From Rhodocyclaceae bacterium (GTDB taxonomy: Bacteria; Pseudomonadota; Gammaproteobacteria; Burkholderiales; Rhodocyclaceae), in contig JAVBXY010000010.1 of NCBI GenBank assembly GCA_030824275.1, forward strand, positions 30,736-94,735: DNA of 64,000 bases. Reading direction: 5' to 3'. The translations under genes and the position numbers were made by a program. The notes under the pieces were generated by a model. The model made no database searches. It was not told the origin of the DNA and saw only the letters and a program-made list of their open reading frames with translations. Shown in pieces: positions 40,435 to 49,162 of this stretch (its first letter is position 1; every line of letters starts with the position of its first letter).

Positions 40435-42621
40435 ATGAATGCACCGGAAAAACTCCCCGAAGTCGTCGATCTGTCCATCGGCGGCATGACCTGCGCCGCC
40501 TGCGCGGCTCGCATCGAAAAGCAGCTCAACAAGCTGCCCGGCGTCGAGGCGGCGGTGAACTTCGCCGCCGAACGCGCCCATATCCGCTACACGCCCGGCG
40601 ACGTGGATGCCGAGCGCCTGTTGGCCACCGTGGTCAAGACCGGCTTCACCGCCAGCGTCGCTCGCGACGATACGCGGGAGGAAGAGAAGGCGCGCAAGCT
40701 CGCCGCCTATGAGCAGGAACTCAAGCGCTTCTGGATTTCGGCCGCGCTGACCCTGCCGCTGGTGGCGCAGATGCTGTTCATGTTCAGCGCCGACTCCCAC
40801 GCGGATGTGATTCCCCGCTGGGCGCAACTGCTGCTGGCCACGCCCGTGCAGTTCTGGATCGGCTGGCGTTTCTACACCGGCGCCTGGAATGCCTTGCGTG
40901 CCGGTGCCGGCAACATGGACGTGCTGGTTGCGCTGGGCACCAGCATGGCCTGGGGCTACAGCCTGGTCGTGACGGCGGCTGGCCTGCATCACCACCACGT
41001 CTATTACGAAGCCTCGGCCACGGTCATCACTCTCGTGCTGCTGGGCAAGATTCTTGAGGCACGGGCCAAGGCCAAGACCTCCGCCGCCATCGAGGCGCTG
41101 GTCAAGCTGCAACCACAGACGGCTCGTGTCGAGCGGGACGGACAGCTCGTCGACGTGCCCGTCGCCATGCTGATTCCCGGCGATGTCTTCATCGTCCGTC
41201 CTGGCGAGGCCATGCCGGTGGATGGCGACGTCATCGATGGCGCGTCGAACGCCAACGAAGCCATGCTCACTGGTGAAGCCATGCCGGTCGCCAAGGCGGC
41301 CGGCAGCAAGGTCTTCGCTGCGACGACCAACGGCGATGGGCTGTTGCGCTGCCGCGCCACCGGCGTCGGCTCGCACACGCTGCTGGCTGGCATCATCTGT
41401 CTCGTTGAAGAGGCGCAGGGCTCCAAGGCGCCGGTGCAGCGGCTGGTGGATCAGGTGGCGGCGATTTTCGTCCCCGTCGTGGTCGGCATCGCCCTCGTTA
41501 CTTTCGCCGGCTGGTGGCTATATAGCGGCGATTTCACCATCGCCATGGTCAATGCCGTCGCCGTGCTGGTGATCGCCTGCCCTTGCGCCTTGGGTCTGGC
41601 GACGCCGACGGCCATCATGGTCGGCACCGGCCAGGGCGCCAAGGCCGGCGTGCTGATCCGCAATGCCGAAGCGCTGGAATTGGCGGAGAAGTTGCAAGTG
41701 CTGGCGGTGGACAAGACCGGCACATTGACCGAAGGCAAGCCGGTGGTTACCGATGTGGTGCTGGCAAAAGTCGGCTCCGGCGATACGGCGATGCTGCGGT
41801 TGGCGGCGAGCCTGGAACAGGGTTCCACCCATCCGCTGGCCGCTGCCATCGTGGCGAAGGCGCAGGGACTTGCGCTGGTCACGCCGCAGAACGTGCAGTC
41901 CGTCGCCGGGCGTGGTCTGGTCGGCGACGTGGAGGGCGTGCGCGTGCGCGTCGGCTCGCCGGCCTGGTTTCTGGCCGAGGGGATGTCCGTGCCCGACGCG
42001 ACGGCCTTGCAACAGGCCGGCCGCAGCGTGGTGGCGGTGGCGGCCGGAGATGACGTGCTGGGCCTGATCGGTATCGCCGATCCCCTGCGCGAGAGTTCGC
42101 GCCGCGCCGTGGCACGCTTGCAGGCGCTGGGCGTCGAGGTGGTCATGCTCACCGGCGACAATGCCGGCACGGCAGCGGTGATTGCTCGCGAGGCCGGTAT
42201 CGTCCGTTATGAAGCCGAGGTGCTTCCCGGTGACAAGGCGGCGGCGATCAACACACTGAAGGTCGATGGTCGCCGTGTTGGCATGGCCGGTGACGGCATC
42301 AACGATGCGCCGGCCCTGGCGGCGGCCGATGTCAGCTTCGCCATGGGCGCCGGGTCGGATGTCGCCATGCAGGCGGCCGATGTGACCCTGATGCGCGACG
42401 ATCTCAATGGCGTCGCCGATGCCATTTCGCTGTCGCGGGCCACGCTCTCGAAAATCCGCCAGAATCTCTTCTTCGCCTTCATCTACAACGTGCTGGGCAT
42501 TCCGCTGGCCGCCTTCGGCATGCTCAACCCCGTCGTCGCCGGCGCCGCCATGGCGGCCAGTTCGGTGTCGGTGGTCACAAGTTCTCTGCTACTCAAAAAC
42601 TGGAAACCCGGAAAGGATTGA
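40435..42621 (+). CDS. copA: Copper-exporting P1B-type ATPase CopA
   Basis: A 728-residue copper exporter. One N-terminal HMA domain (GGMTCAACAARIEKQL), membrane metal motif ACPCALGLATPTA, phosphorylation site DKTGTLTEGKP, HP motif GSTHPLAAAI and hinge GDGINDAPAL. It exports Cu(I) from the cytoplasm, unlike CcoI at 14054. ATG 40435 is preferred; ATG 40423 sits one base from the AGAGG motif. Controlled by the divergent MerR-family gene. Residues about 444-452 (KVGSGDTAM) come from a dispersed repeat 20 residues after the DKTG motif. Confidence 0.94.
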   Translation: MNAPEKLPEVVDLSIGGMTCAACAARIEKQLNKLPGVEAAVNFAAERAHIRYTPGDVDAERLLATVVKTGFTASVARDDTREEEKARKLAAYEQELKRFWISAALTLPLVAQMLFMFSADSHADVIPRWAQLLLATPVQFWIGWRFYTGAWNALRAGAGNMDVLVALGTSMAWGYSLVVTAAGLHHHHVYYEASATVITLVLLGKILEARAKAKTSAAIEALVKLQPQTARVERDGQLVDVPVAMLIPGDVFIVRPGEAMPVDGDVIDGASNANEAMLTGEAMPVAKAAGSKVFAATTNGDGLLRCRATGVGSHTLLAGIICLVEEAQGSKAPVQRLVDQVAAIFVPVVVGIALVTFAGWWLYSGDFTIAMVNAVAVLVIACPCALGLATPTAIMVGTGQGAKAGVLIRNAEALELAEKLQVLAVDKTGTLTEGKPVVTDVVLAKVGSGDTAMLRLAASLEQGSTHPLAAAIVAKAQGLALVTPQNVQSVAGRGLVGDVEGVRVRVGSPAWFLAEGMSVPDATALQQAGRSVVAVAAGDDVLGLIGIADPLRESSRRAVARLQALGVEVVMLTGDNAGTAAVIAREAGIVRYEAEVLPGDKAAAINTLKVDGRRVGMAGDGINDAPALAAADVSFAMGAGSDVAMQAADVTLMRDDLNGVADAISLSRATLSKIRQNLFFAFIYNVLGIPLAAFGMLNPVVAGAAMAASSVSVVTSSLLLKNWKPGKD
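41766..41792 (+). repeat. Dispersed repeat, copy 7, in frame inside copA
   Basis: AAAAGTCGGCTCCGGCG then ATACGGCGAT, two bases different from the reference. Read as KVGSGDTAM, the same frame class as the copy in ccoI but at another place in the nucleotide-binding domain. Confidence 0.88.
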
Positions 42622-42623
42622 AT

Positions 42624-42830
42624 ATGGAAACCACAACCCTCAAAGTCGGCGGCATGTCCTGCGGTGGCTGCGTGAAAAGTATCATCGGCGTGCTCAGTGC
42701 ATTACCTGGCGTCAGCAAGGCCGAGGTGTCGCTGGAACAGGCCCAGGCCGTGGTCGAGTTCGACGCAGCTCAGGTCAGCCGCGAACAACTGGCCGCCGCC
42801 ATCGAGGATGCAGGCTTCGACGCGAGCTAA
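42624..42830 (+). CDS. copZ: Copper chaperone CopZ (HMA domain)
   Basis: A 68-residue ferredoxin-like HMA protein with metal site GGMSCGGCVKSI and the pattern LSALPGVSKAEVSLEQ. It delivers Cu(I) to CopA. ATG 42624, two bases after the copA stop, is preferred over an in-frame TTG. The GC preceding the second cysteine (CGGC) is more typical of chaperones in betaproteobacteria than the CAAC of the ATPase domains. Confidence 0.9.
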   Translation: METTTLKVGGMSCGGCVKSIIGVLSALPGVSKAEVSLEQAQAVVEFDAAQVSREQLAAAIEDAGFDAS

Positions 42831-42838
42831 GTTTCCTG

Positions 42839-45052
42839 CTAGCTCTCCAGCACCCGCAATTCCGCATTGGTGTAACGCAAGCGGCTCGCCAGCACGCTGG
42901 CCAGTCCTTCCATGAGCTTGAGGCCGATCTTCTTGTGCTCCTCGGCGAGGGCGTCGAAGGTTTTGCGCGACAGCACGTAGAGTTCTGTATCGCTGAAAGC
43001 CACGGCATCCGCTGAACGCGGTTCGCCATCGAGGAAGGCCATCTCGCCGAAGAAGGCGCCACGGCCGAAGGTGCCGAGGTGGTGGCTCTGCTTCTCGTTC
43101 AGGGGCAGCACGATGCGCACGGCGCCGCGACGGATCAGGAAGAGTTCGTCGCCGGTATCGCCACGGGCGAAGATATGTTCACCTTTGGCGTAGCTGCGTT
43201 TCTCGAAATGCTGTTCGAGGGCGCTGAGAGTGGTTTCCTTGCGCCCGGCGAATATCTCGATTTCATGTAGGTCCAACGGCGTTTCTTCGCCGACGTCGAG
43301 GGCGGCTTCGAGCAGCACGCGGTCTTCCACCCATTCGAGGGCTTCGTCCTGGGTCGGGAAGATGCGGATCGGTGCCTCGGGGCGGACCAGGCCGATTTGA
43401 TCGAAATAGCCTTCGATGTCGCGACCACTGGGCAGGTTCTGCGGGATCTGGCTGAGGATCAGGAAGCCATGGCGTTCGGCCAGCATGTCCTTGATCTGGT
43501 CGAGCATGTGCACGGCGGTAACGTCCACTGTCTGCACGCGGCGCATGTCGAGGATCAGGTAATCGCGGCTCTTGAGTTCCGGTTCCAGTGCCTGGAATAG
43601 CTGGGCGGCTGTACCGAAGAAGAGGCTACCCTGAAGCTCGACGATGGCGGCGCGGCTGCCATGTTCGGTGAGGATTTCCATTTCCTCCTGGGTGCGCACG
43701 CGCTTGGAGAAAATCTGGTTGCCGAGTGACTTGCGGCGGATCACCGAATTGCCCACCTGCTCGCGAATGAATAGGGCGATGGCGAGCAGCACGCCGACGC
43801 CGGAGGCGGCGATCAGGCTCCAGGTCAGGGCGACGGTGATCACGGCAGCGATCACCGTGAAGTCGAGCATGGTGCTGCGCGATTTCAGCAGATGCAAGCT
43901 GTTGCGGTCGATCATGCGCACGCCGACGACGATCAGGATGCCGGCCAGGGCCGCCACCGGAATCCAGGAAATCGCCGAGGCCAGCAGCACGAAGGCAAGC
44001 AGGGCCAGTACGCCCTCGACCATGCCCGAGTAACGACTGACGGCGCCGCTGGAAATGTTGACCAGGGTGGCGCCCATGGTGCCGGCGCCGGGAATGCCGC
44101 CGATGGAGCCGGAGACAATATTGCCCACGCCCTGGCCGATCAGTTCCCGGTTCGAGTCGTGGCGCGAGCGGGTCAGGGCGTCTAGCACGACGCAGGTCTT
44201 CAGGGTGTCGATGGAGAGCAGCACGGCCAGGGTCAGCGCTGGCATCGCCAGCATGGCGAGGTCGGCGAGACCGAGGTTGGCGGCGGCCTGCCAGCGCGCG
44301 ACGATGGCGTCGGTGAAGCCGCCACCACTATCGCCGCCGCCACTGCCACCAAGGGCACCGATCACCAGCGAGTTGCCTTCCAGTACCAGCAGGGCGGGAT
44401 CGAGCAGGCCGAGGCCGAAATAGGCGGCGACACCGGCACCGAGACCGAGAATGGCCGCCGGCACGGCGCGGGTCAGTAGCGGTGCGCCGACCATGATGAC
44501 GATGGTGACGAGACCGACCACCACGCCCTGCCAGCGCCAGGCCAGCGGCGAGATCAACGATTCCCAGAAATGCATGCTCTTGGGCACGCCGAGCAGTTTG
44601 GGCACCTGGCTGCCGATGATGATCAGGCCGACACCGGAGAGATAGCCGCTGACCACCGGGAAGGGCATGTACTCGATCAGCTTGCCCAGGCGCAGCACGC
44701 CGAAGAGAACTTGCAGCGCACCGGCAGCGAGGCCGAGCAGGGTCAACATCAGCAGGATGGAGTCGACCGAGGCGCCGCCGCGGATCGCCTCGATGGCGAA
44801 GGCCGAAAGCACGGCTGCCGCTGGCGCGCAAGGCGCCGTGATCAGACGGTTGGTCCCGCCCAGTGCTGGTGCGATGAGGCCCAGGGCCGTGGCGCCGAGG
44901 ATGCCGGCCAGGGCGCCGTGGGCCGCGTGGGCACCGCCGAGGACGGCGTAGATGGTGACGCCGAAGGCGATGGCGGAGGGCAGGGCGACCAGCATGGCGG
45001 CCATGCCGCCCCAGAAGTCGCCGGCGGGATTGCTCGAAGTGGGTAGTCTCAT
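42839..45052 (-). CDS. SulP-family anion transporter fused to STAS and cyclic-nucleotide-type domains
   Basis: A 737-residue protein. The N-terminal 430 residues form the SulP membrane domain (GGMAAMLVALPSAIAFG, TAPCAPAAAVLSAF, GGIPGAGTMGATLVN). A STAS domain follows with YLILDMRRVQTVDVTAVHML, and residues about 600-737 form a Crp-type effector domain (YAKGEHIFARGDTGDELFLI, FGEMAFLDGEPRSADAVA). Such three-part proteins are thought to transport sulfate, bicarbonate or dicarboxylates with regulation by STAS and ligand binding. The arginine for cNMP phosphate contact (EPRSADA) is present. Substrate unknown. Convergent with copZ. Confidence 0.88.
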   Translation of the reverse strand: MRLPTSSNPAGDFWGGMAAMLVALPSAIAFGVTIYAVLGGAHAAHGALAGILGATALGLIAPALGGTNRLITAPCAPAAAVLSAFAIEAIRGGASVDSILLMLTLLGLAAGALQVLFGVLRLGKLIEYMPFPVVSGYLSGVGLIIIGSQVPKLLGVPKSMHFWESLISPLAWRWQGVVVGLVTIVIMVGAPLLTRAVPAAILGLGAGVAAYFGLGLLDPALLVLEGNSLVIGALGGSGGGDSGGGFTDAIVARWQAAANLGLADLAMLAMPALTLAVLLSIDTLKTCVVLDALTRSRHDSNRELIGQGVGNIVSGSIGGIPGAGTMGATLVNISSGAVSRYSGMVEGVLALLAFVLLASAISWIPVAALAGILIVVGVRMIDRNSLHLLKSRSTMLDFTVIAAVITVALTWSLIAASGVGVLLAIALFIREQVGNSVIRRKSLGNQIFSKRVRTQEEMEILTEHGSRAAIVELQGSLFFGTAAQLFQALEPELKSRDYLILDMRRVQTVDVTAVHMLDQIKDMLAERHGFLILSQIPQNLPSGRDIEGYFDQIGLVRPEAPIRIFPTQDEALEWVEDRVLLEAALDVGEETPLDLHEIEIFAGRKETTLSALEQHFEKRSYAKGEHIFARGDTGDELFLIRRGAVRIVLPLNEKQSHHLGTFGRGAFFGEMAFLDGEPRSADAVAFSDTELYVLSRKTFDALAEEHKKIGLKLMEGLASVLASRLRYTNAELRVLES

Positions 45053-45083
45053 GCCGGCGATTCTGTCACGCCGGGGGCGGCGG

Positions 45084-46328
45084 TCAAGCGGCTTTCGTAG
45101 GCAAGCTGGTATGCATTTTTATCTGGCCGACGAAAGCCATGGCCACTAGCGTCGCCGCCATGGCGAGAAAGCCGACCTGACCGTAGCCTGTGACCTTGCC
45201 ATCGGCATTCATGGCGATCATCGCGCCGCCGAGCCAGGAGGCGCTGCCTGAGGCCAGGCTCTGCACCGAGCCGTTCATGGACAGGAAGGTGCCGCGCAGC
45301 CGGGGTTGCACTGAAGAGGTGACGATGGCCATGGCCGGCACCATGCGGCCCGGCACGAAGATGAAGAAGATCGTCGAGCAGATGATCATCACCCACAGCG
45401 GCACGGGGATCAGGTGGGTCTGGATGAAGAGCGGGATCAGCGACAGGAGGGCGATCAGGCGATAGGTGCGCACCTTTCCCCAGCGGTCGGCGAGACGCCC
45501 GATCAGGCGCGCGGTGATGAAGGACGCGGTGCCGCCGACCAGATAGATCAGCGGGATGTCTTCCTGGCGGATGCCGACGTTGGCAGTGACGTAGATGGTG
45601 ATGTAGGGAATCACCGTGAAGCCGGAGAACATGACCAGCGCCATGAACAGCAGCGCCCGCAGATGATTGGGGTCGCGCAGCACGTCGCCCATGGCGGCCA
45701 GCGGATGCACCCGCTCGGTATCGCTGACGGTGGCGTCGGGCAGGTGGCCGCGCAGGGTCGGCAGCATTTTCCAGCCGAGCACCAGGAAGGCGGCCGCCAG
45801 CACGGCGATGAACATGAAGGGGAAGCGCCAGCCGAAATGGTTGGCGAGGTAGAGCGAGAGCGGCACACCCGCGATGGTGGACAGCGAGAAGGCCGACATG
45901 ATGGTGCCGCTGGCGCGACCCCGACGCTCGAAGGGAATCAGGTCGCCGACCATGGTTTGCACCATGGCGCCGAGCACACCGCCGAAGGCACCGGCCAGGC
46001 CGCGCGCGATCAGCAGCGTCCAGTAACCCGGTGCCAGGCCGCAGGCCAGGGTGGCGACGGCGAACAGGGCGAACATGGTCAGCAGCAGGCGCTTGCGCTC
46101 GAAGCGATCAACGAAGGTGGCTGCCAGCAGGCCAGTAAAGGCGGCGGTGAAGGTGTAGGCCGAGACCAGCAGGCCGAATTCGTGGGTGCCGACGTTCAGG
46201 GACCGCATCAGGATCGGGCCGAGCGGCATCATCACCATGAAGTCGAGGATGTGGGCGAACTGGATGCCGGCGAGGGTCAGCAGCAGGGCGCGTTCGCGGG
46301 ATGGGTCGAGATGTGTGGCGGTGGTCAT
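45084..46328 (-). CDS. MFS transporter (DHA1-like)
   Basis: A 414-residue protein with 12 predicted helices. Motif A after helix 2 is FVDRFERKRLLL, helix 5 carries the motif SLSTIAGVPLSLYLANHFGWRFPF (residues given in part), and the second half has IGRLADRWGKVRTYR. This form is found in drug:H+ antiporters and sugar efflux proteins of the DHA1 group. No neighbouring regulator or enzyme hints at the substrate. A repeat copy lies 17 bases upstream of its start. Confidence 0.85.
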   Translation of the reverse strand: MTTATHLDPSRERALLLTLAGIQFAHILDFMVMMPLGPILMRSLNVGTHEFGLLVSAYTFTAAFTGLLAATFVDRFERKRLLLTMFALFAVATLACGLAPGYWTLLIARGLAGAFGGVLGAMVQTMVGDLIPFERRGRASGTIMSAFSLSTIAGVPLSLYLANHFGWRFPFMFIAVLAAAFLVLGWKMLPTLRGHLPDATVSDTERVHPLAAMGDVLRDPNHLRALLFMALVMFSGFTVIPYITIYVTANVGIRQEDIPLIYLVGGTASFITARLIGRLADRWGKVRTYRLIALLSLIPLFIQTHLIPVPLWVMIICSTIFFIFVPGRMVPAMAIVTSSVQPRLRGTFLSMNGSVQSLASGSASWLGGAMIAMNADGKVTGYGQVGFLAMAATLVAMAFVGQIKMHTSLPTKAA

Positions 46329-46344
46329 GCGTTTGAAACCTGAG

Positions 46345-46371
46345 AAAAGTCGGTGCTGGTGATACGGGGAG
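46345..46371 (+). repeat. Dispersed 25-27 bp repeat, copy 8
   Basis: AAAAGTCGGTGCTGGTG then ATACGGGGAG: the GATAC subtype with three transitions or transversions. It lies in the 90-base gap between the DUF423 gene and the MFS gene, just upstream of the MFS start codon. Confidence 0.85.
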
Positions 46372-46418
46372 GCCGTCAGGCCGGAGGTGACCCAACGAGG
46401 TTACGGCGATATCGCGAT

Positions 46419-46808
46419 TCAGCGGGCAGATTTGCCGGTCATGGCACCGATGGCCAGCGCCAGCCAGCCGAATATCCAAGCGCTGCCGCCCCAGGGAACG
46501 AAGCGGCGGAAGCTGTCGATGTCGGCCAGGGTGCGCAGATAAAGATTGCCGGAAAAGAGCAACAGGCCGGCGATGAGCAGGATGCCGGCGACCAGAACCC
46601 AGCGCGAAGTGGGCAGGTGCGCGGCGACGAGGCCGACACCGATCAGGCCGAGGGCGTGGACTTGGTGGAGTTGCAGGGCAGTGACGAAGCTGGGGTTCGC
46701 TGCCGCCTGCACCACCGCAGGCACATGCGATGCCGCCGCACCGAGAGCGACTGCGGTGGCGGCGGCAAGGGCACCAAAGGCGATGAAGAGGCGAGCGGCG
46801 AGAGGCAT
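46419..46808 (-). CDS. DUF423 family small membrane protein
   Basis: A 129-residue protein with four helices. The N-terminus LFIAFGALAAATAVALGAAASH, then ALQLHQVHALGLIGVG, LLFSGNLYLRTLADI and the final VPWGGSAWIFGWLALAIGA follow DUF423 (YgdD-like). Function unknown. ATG 46808 is preferred because upstream codons in frame read through the ahpF-side spacer and lack a ribosome site. Located between ahpF and the MFS gene in the same direction. Confidence 0.85.
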   Translation of the reverse strand: MPLAARLFIAFGALAAATAVALGAAASHVPAVVQAAANPSFVTALQLHQVHALGLIGVGLVAAHLPTSRWVLVAGILLIAGLLLFSGNLYLRTLADIDSFRRFVPWGGSAWIFGWLALAIGAMTGKSAR

Positions 46809-46840
46809 GCCGCTATGTTGCCATGTCACGCGTTGCCACG

Positions 46841-48424
46841 TCACGCTGCCACTGCGACAGCGGATGCGGGCGCCGGACTGCGGATCAGGTGGTCGAAGGC
46901 GGAGAGGCTGGCTTTCGCGCCCTCGCCCATGGCGATGATGATCTGCTTGTAGGGCACGGTGGTGACATCGCCGGCGGCGAAGACGCCGGGCACGGAAGTC
47001 TGGCCACGTGCATCCACTTCGATCTCGCCGCGCGGCGAAAGCGCGACCGTGCCTTTGATCCAATCGGTATTTGGCAGCAGGCCGATCTGGACGAAGATGC
47101 CTTCCAGACCGACGCGCTTGCTCTCGCCGCTGACGCGATCCTTGTAGATGAGGCCATTCACCTTCTCGCCGTCGCCGGTGACCTCCGTCGACAAGGCGCT
47201 GACGATGACCGTGACATTCGGTAGGCTGGTGAGCTTGGCCTGGAGCACGGCGTCGGCGCGCAGCTTGCTGTCGAATTCGATCAGGGTGACATGGCTGACG
47301 ATGCCGGCGAGATCGATGGCTGCCTCGACGCCGGAGTTACCGCCGCCGATCACGGCGACGCGCTTGCCCTTGAACAGCGGGCCGTCGCAGTGCGGGCAGA
47401 AGCACACGCCCTTGGCTTTGTATTCCTTCTCGCCGGGGACATTCATCTCGCGCCAGCGGGCGCCGGTGGCGAGGATCACGCTCTTCGACTTGAGCGTGGC
47501 GCCGCCGACGGTGCGCACCTGGATCAGGCCATCCTCGCCCGCAGGTATCAAAGCCTCGGCGCGTTGCAGATTCATGATGTCGACTTCGTATTCCTTGACG
47601 TGCTGCTCAAGGGCCGTAGCGAGCTTGGGGCCTTCAGTGTGCGGCACGGAAATCAGGTTCTCGATGGACAGCGTATCCAGCACTTGGCCGCCGAAACGTT
47701 CGGCGACGACGCCGGTGCGAATGCCCTTGCGTGCCGCGTAAATCGCCGCCGCCGAACCGGCCGGGCCGCCGCCGACGACGAGTACGTCGAAGGCGTCCTT
47801 GGCGTTCAATTTCTCGGCATCGCGGGTGGCGGCGCCGGTGTCGATCTTGGCGATGATCTCTTCCAGAGTCATGCGGCCCTGGCCGAAGACTTCGCCGTTG
47901 AGCCAGACCGAAGGCACGGCCATGATCTGGCGGGAGTCCACTTCATCCTGGAAGAGGGCGCCATCGATCATCACGTTCTCGATGCCGGGATTGAGCACGG
48001 CCATCAGGTTGAGTGCCTGCACGACATCCGGGCAGTTGTGGCAGGAGAGGGAAATGTAGGTCTCGAAGCGGAACGTGCCGGGAATGTTCTTGATCTGTTC
48101 GATGATTTCCGGCTCGACCTTGGGCGCGTAACCGCTGACCTGGAGCAGGGCGAGGACCAGCGATGTGAATTCGTGACCCATGGGGATGCCGGCGAAGCGG
48201 ACGCGAGCATCCTCGCCCGGACGGCCGACGGCGAAGGACGGCTTGCGCGCATCCGTGCCGTCCTCGCGGATGGAAGCCAGGGGCGACAGTTCGCCGATCT
48301 CGCGCAGCAGTTCGCGAACCTCGGCGGACTTCTCGCCGTCATCAAGCGAGGCGACGAGTTCGATGGGTTGGACGAGGCGTTCGAGATAGGTCTTGAGCTG
48401 GGTCTTGATGGCGGTGTCGAGCAT
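46841..48424 (-). CDS. ahpF: Alkyl hydroperoxide reductase subunit F
   Basis: A 527-residue flavoprotein that reduces AhpC with NADH. The N-terminal double thioredoxin fold has the redox pair [13 protein letters not shown] binding is at [14 protein letters not shown], the pyridine nucleotide site at [14 protein letters not shown], and the second redox pair is [27 protein letters not shown] closes the FAD domain. ATG 48424 has GGAG upstream and gives the standard N-terminus [10 protein letters not shown]. It follows ahpC with a strong hairpin between. Confidence 0.95.
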   Translation of the reverse strand: MLDTAIKTQLKTYLERLVQPIELVASLDDGEKSAEVRELLREIGELSPLASIREDGTDARKPSFAVGRPGEDARVRFAGIPMGHEFTSLVLALLQVSGYAPKVEPEIIEQIKNIPGTFRFETYISLSCHNCPDVVQALNLMAVLNPGIENVMIDGALFQDEVDSRQIMAVPSVWLNGEVFGQGRMTLEEIIAKIDTGAATRDAEKLNAKDAFDVLVVGGGPAGSAAAIYAARKGIRTGVVAERFGGQVLDTLSIENLISVPHTEGPKLATALEQHVKEYEVDIMNLQRAEALIPAGEDGLIQVRTVGGATLKSKSVILATGARWREMNVPGEKEYKAKGVCFCPHCDGPLFKGKRVAVIGGGNSGVEAAIDLAGIVSHVTLIEFDSKLRADAVLQAKLTSLPNVTVIVSALSTEVTGDGEKVNGLIYKDRVSGESKRVGLEGIFVQIGLLPNTDWIKGTVALSPRGEIEVDARGQTSVPGVFAAGDVTTVPYKQIIIAMGEGAKASLSAFDHLIRSPAPASAVAVAA

Positions 48425-48446
48425 GGCTTTCTCCTGAATGCAGGGG

Positions 48447-48473
48447 ATGGCTGCCGGCATTGCCGGCAGCCAT
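48447..48473 (-). other. Intergenic hairpin between ahpC and ahpF
   Basis: A perfect 12-base-pair stem, ATGGCTGCCGGC against its complement, with a three-base loop ATT. There is no T run after it on the minus strand, so it is more likely an mRNA-stabilising or partial attenuating structure that sets a higher level of AhpC than AhpF. Confidence 0.75.
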
Positions 48474-48481
48474 TGGGGGCG

Positions 48482-49045
48482 TCATATCTTGCCGACGAGG
48501 TCCAGGGATGGCGCGAGGGTCTTCTCGCCTTCCTTCCACTTGGCCGGGCAGACCTCGCCAGGGTGGGCGGCGGTGTACTGGGCGGCCTTGAGCTTGCGCA
48601 GGGTTTCGGACACGTCACGGGCAATCTCATTGGAGTGGATTTCCACGGTCTTGATCACGCCATCGGGGTTGATCACGAAGGTGCCGCGCAGCGCCAGACC
48701 TTCCGCGTCGATATGCACATCGAAGGCGCGGGTCAGCTGATGGGTCGGGTCGCCAACCAGGGGGAACTTGGCCTTGCCGACGGCGGGGGAGGTGTCATGC
48801 CACACCTTGTGGGAGAAGTGCGTGTCGGTCGTGACGATGTACACCTCGGCGCCGGCCTTCTGGAACTCGGCGTAGTTGTTGGCGGCGTCCTCGATCTCGG
48901 TCGGGCAGTTGAAGGTGAAGGCAGCCGGCATGAAGATCACGACGGACCACTTGCCTTTCAGATTGGCTTCGGTGACCTCGATGAATTTGCCGTTCAGGTA
49001 GGCGTTGGCCTTGAAGGGCTGGACTTGGGTGTTGATGAGGCTCAT
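48482..49045 (-). CDS. ahpC: Alkyl hydroperoxide reductase subunit C (peroxiredoxin)
   Basis: A 187-residue typical 2-Cys peroxiredoxin. Peroxidatic cysteine is in AAFTFNCPTEIED, resolving cysteine in GEVCPAKWKEG. It reduces H2O2 and organic peroxides and is regenerated by AhpF encoded downstream. AAGGAGCG precedes ATG 49045. The length and start MSLINTQVQPFKA match the enterobacterial form. Confidence 0.97.
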   Translation of the reverse strand: MSLINTQVQPFKANAYLNGKFIEVTEANLKGKWSVVIFMPAAFTFNCPTEIEDAANNYAEFQKAGAEVYIVTTDTHFSHKVWHDTSPAVGKAKFPLVGDPTHQLTRAFDVHIDAEGLALRGTFVINPDGVIKTVEIHSNEIARDVSETLRKLKAAQYTAAHPGEVCPAKWKEGEKTLAPSLDLVGKI

Positions 49046-49101
49046 GAATCGCTCCTTGGTGGGTTGTGATTGTTGCTACGGAGCGAAGATTAAAGAACGC
49101 A

Positions 49102-49140
49102 ATCGATACGGTCTAATTGATTGTTGCCATCTATACGATA
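49102..49140 (-). promoter_or_regulatory. AT-rich ahpC upstream region with repeated ATNGAT/ATCTAT elements
   Basis: Three hexamers ATCGAT, ATTGAT and ATCTAT start at 49102, 49116 and 49129, roughly one and a third helical turns apart, and CAATC/GATTG form an inverted pair. Such phased AT tetrads recall OxyR sites, but the fit to the ATAG-N7-CTAT consensus is poor. A regulatory role is inferred from position ahead of ahpC. Confidence 0.35.
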
Positions 49141-49162
49141 GGGGGTGACTATCGACGCTCGA

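Noticed and set aside
47291..49069. Plus-strand open frame of 592 codons
   Set aside because: Runs antisense through both ahpF and ahpC, whose products are clearly recognisable, so it is a shadow frame.
49102..49140. Full OxyR binding site before ahpC
   Set aside because: The tetrad spacing does not fit ATAG-N7-CTAT-N7-ATAG-N7-CTAT; retained only as a low-confidence regulatory region.
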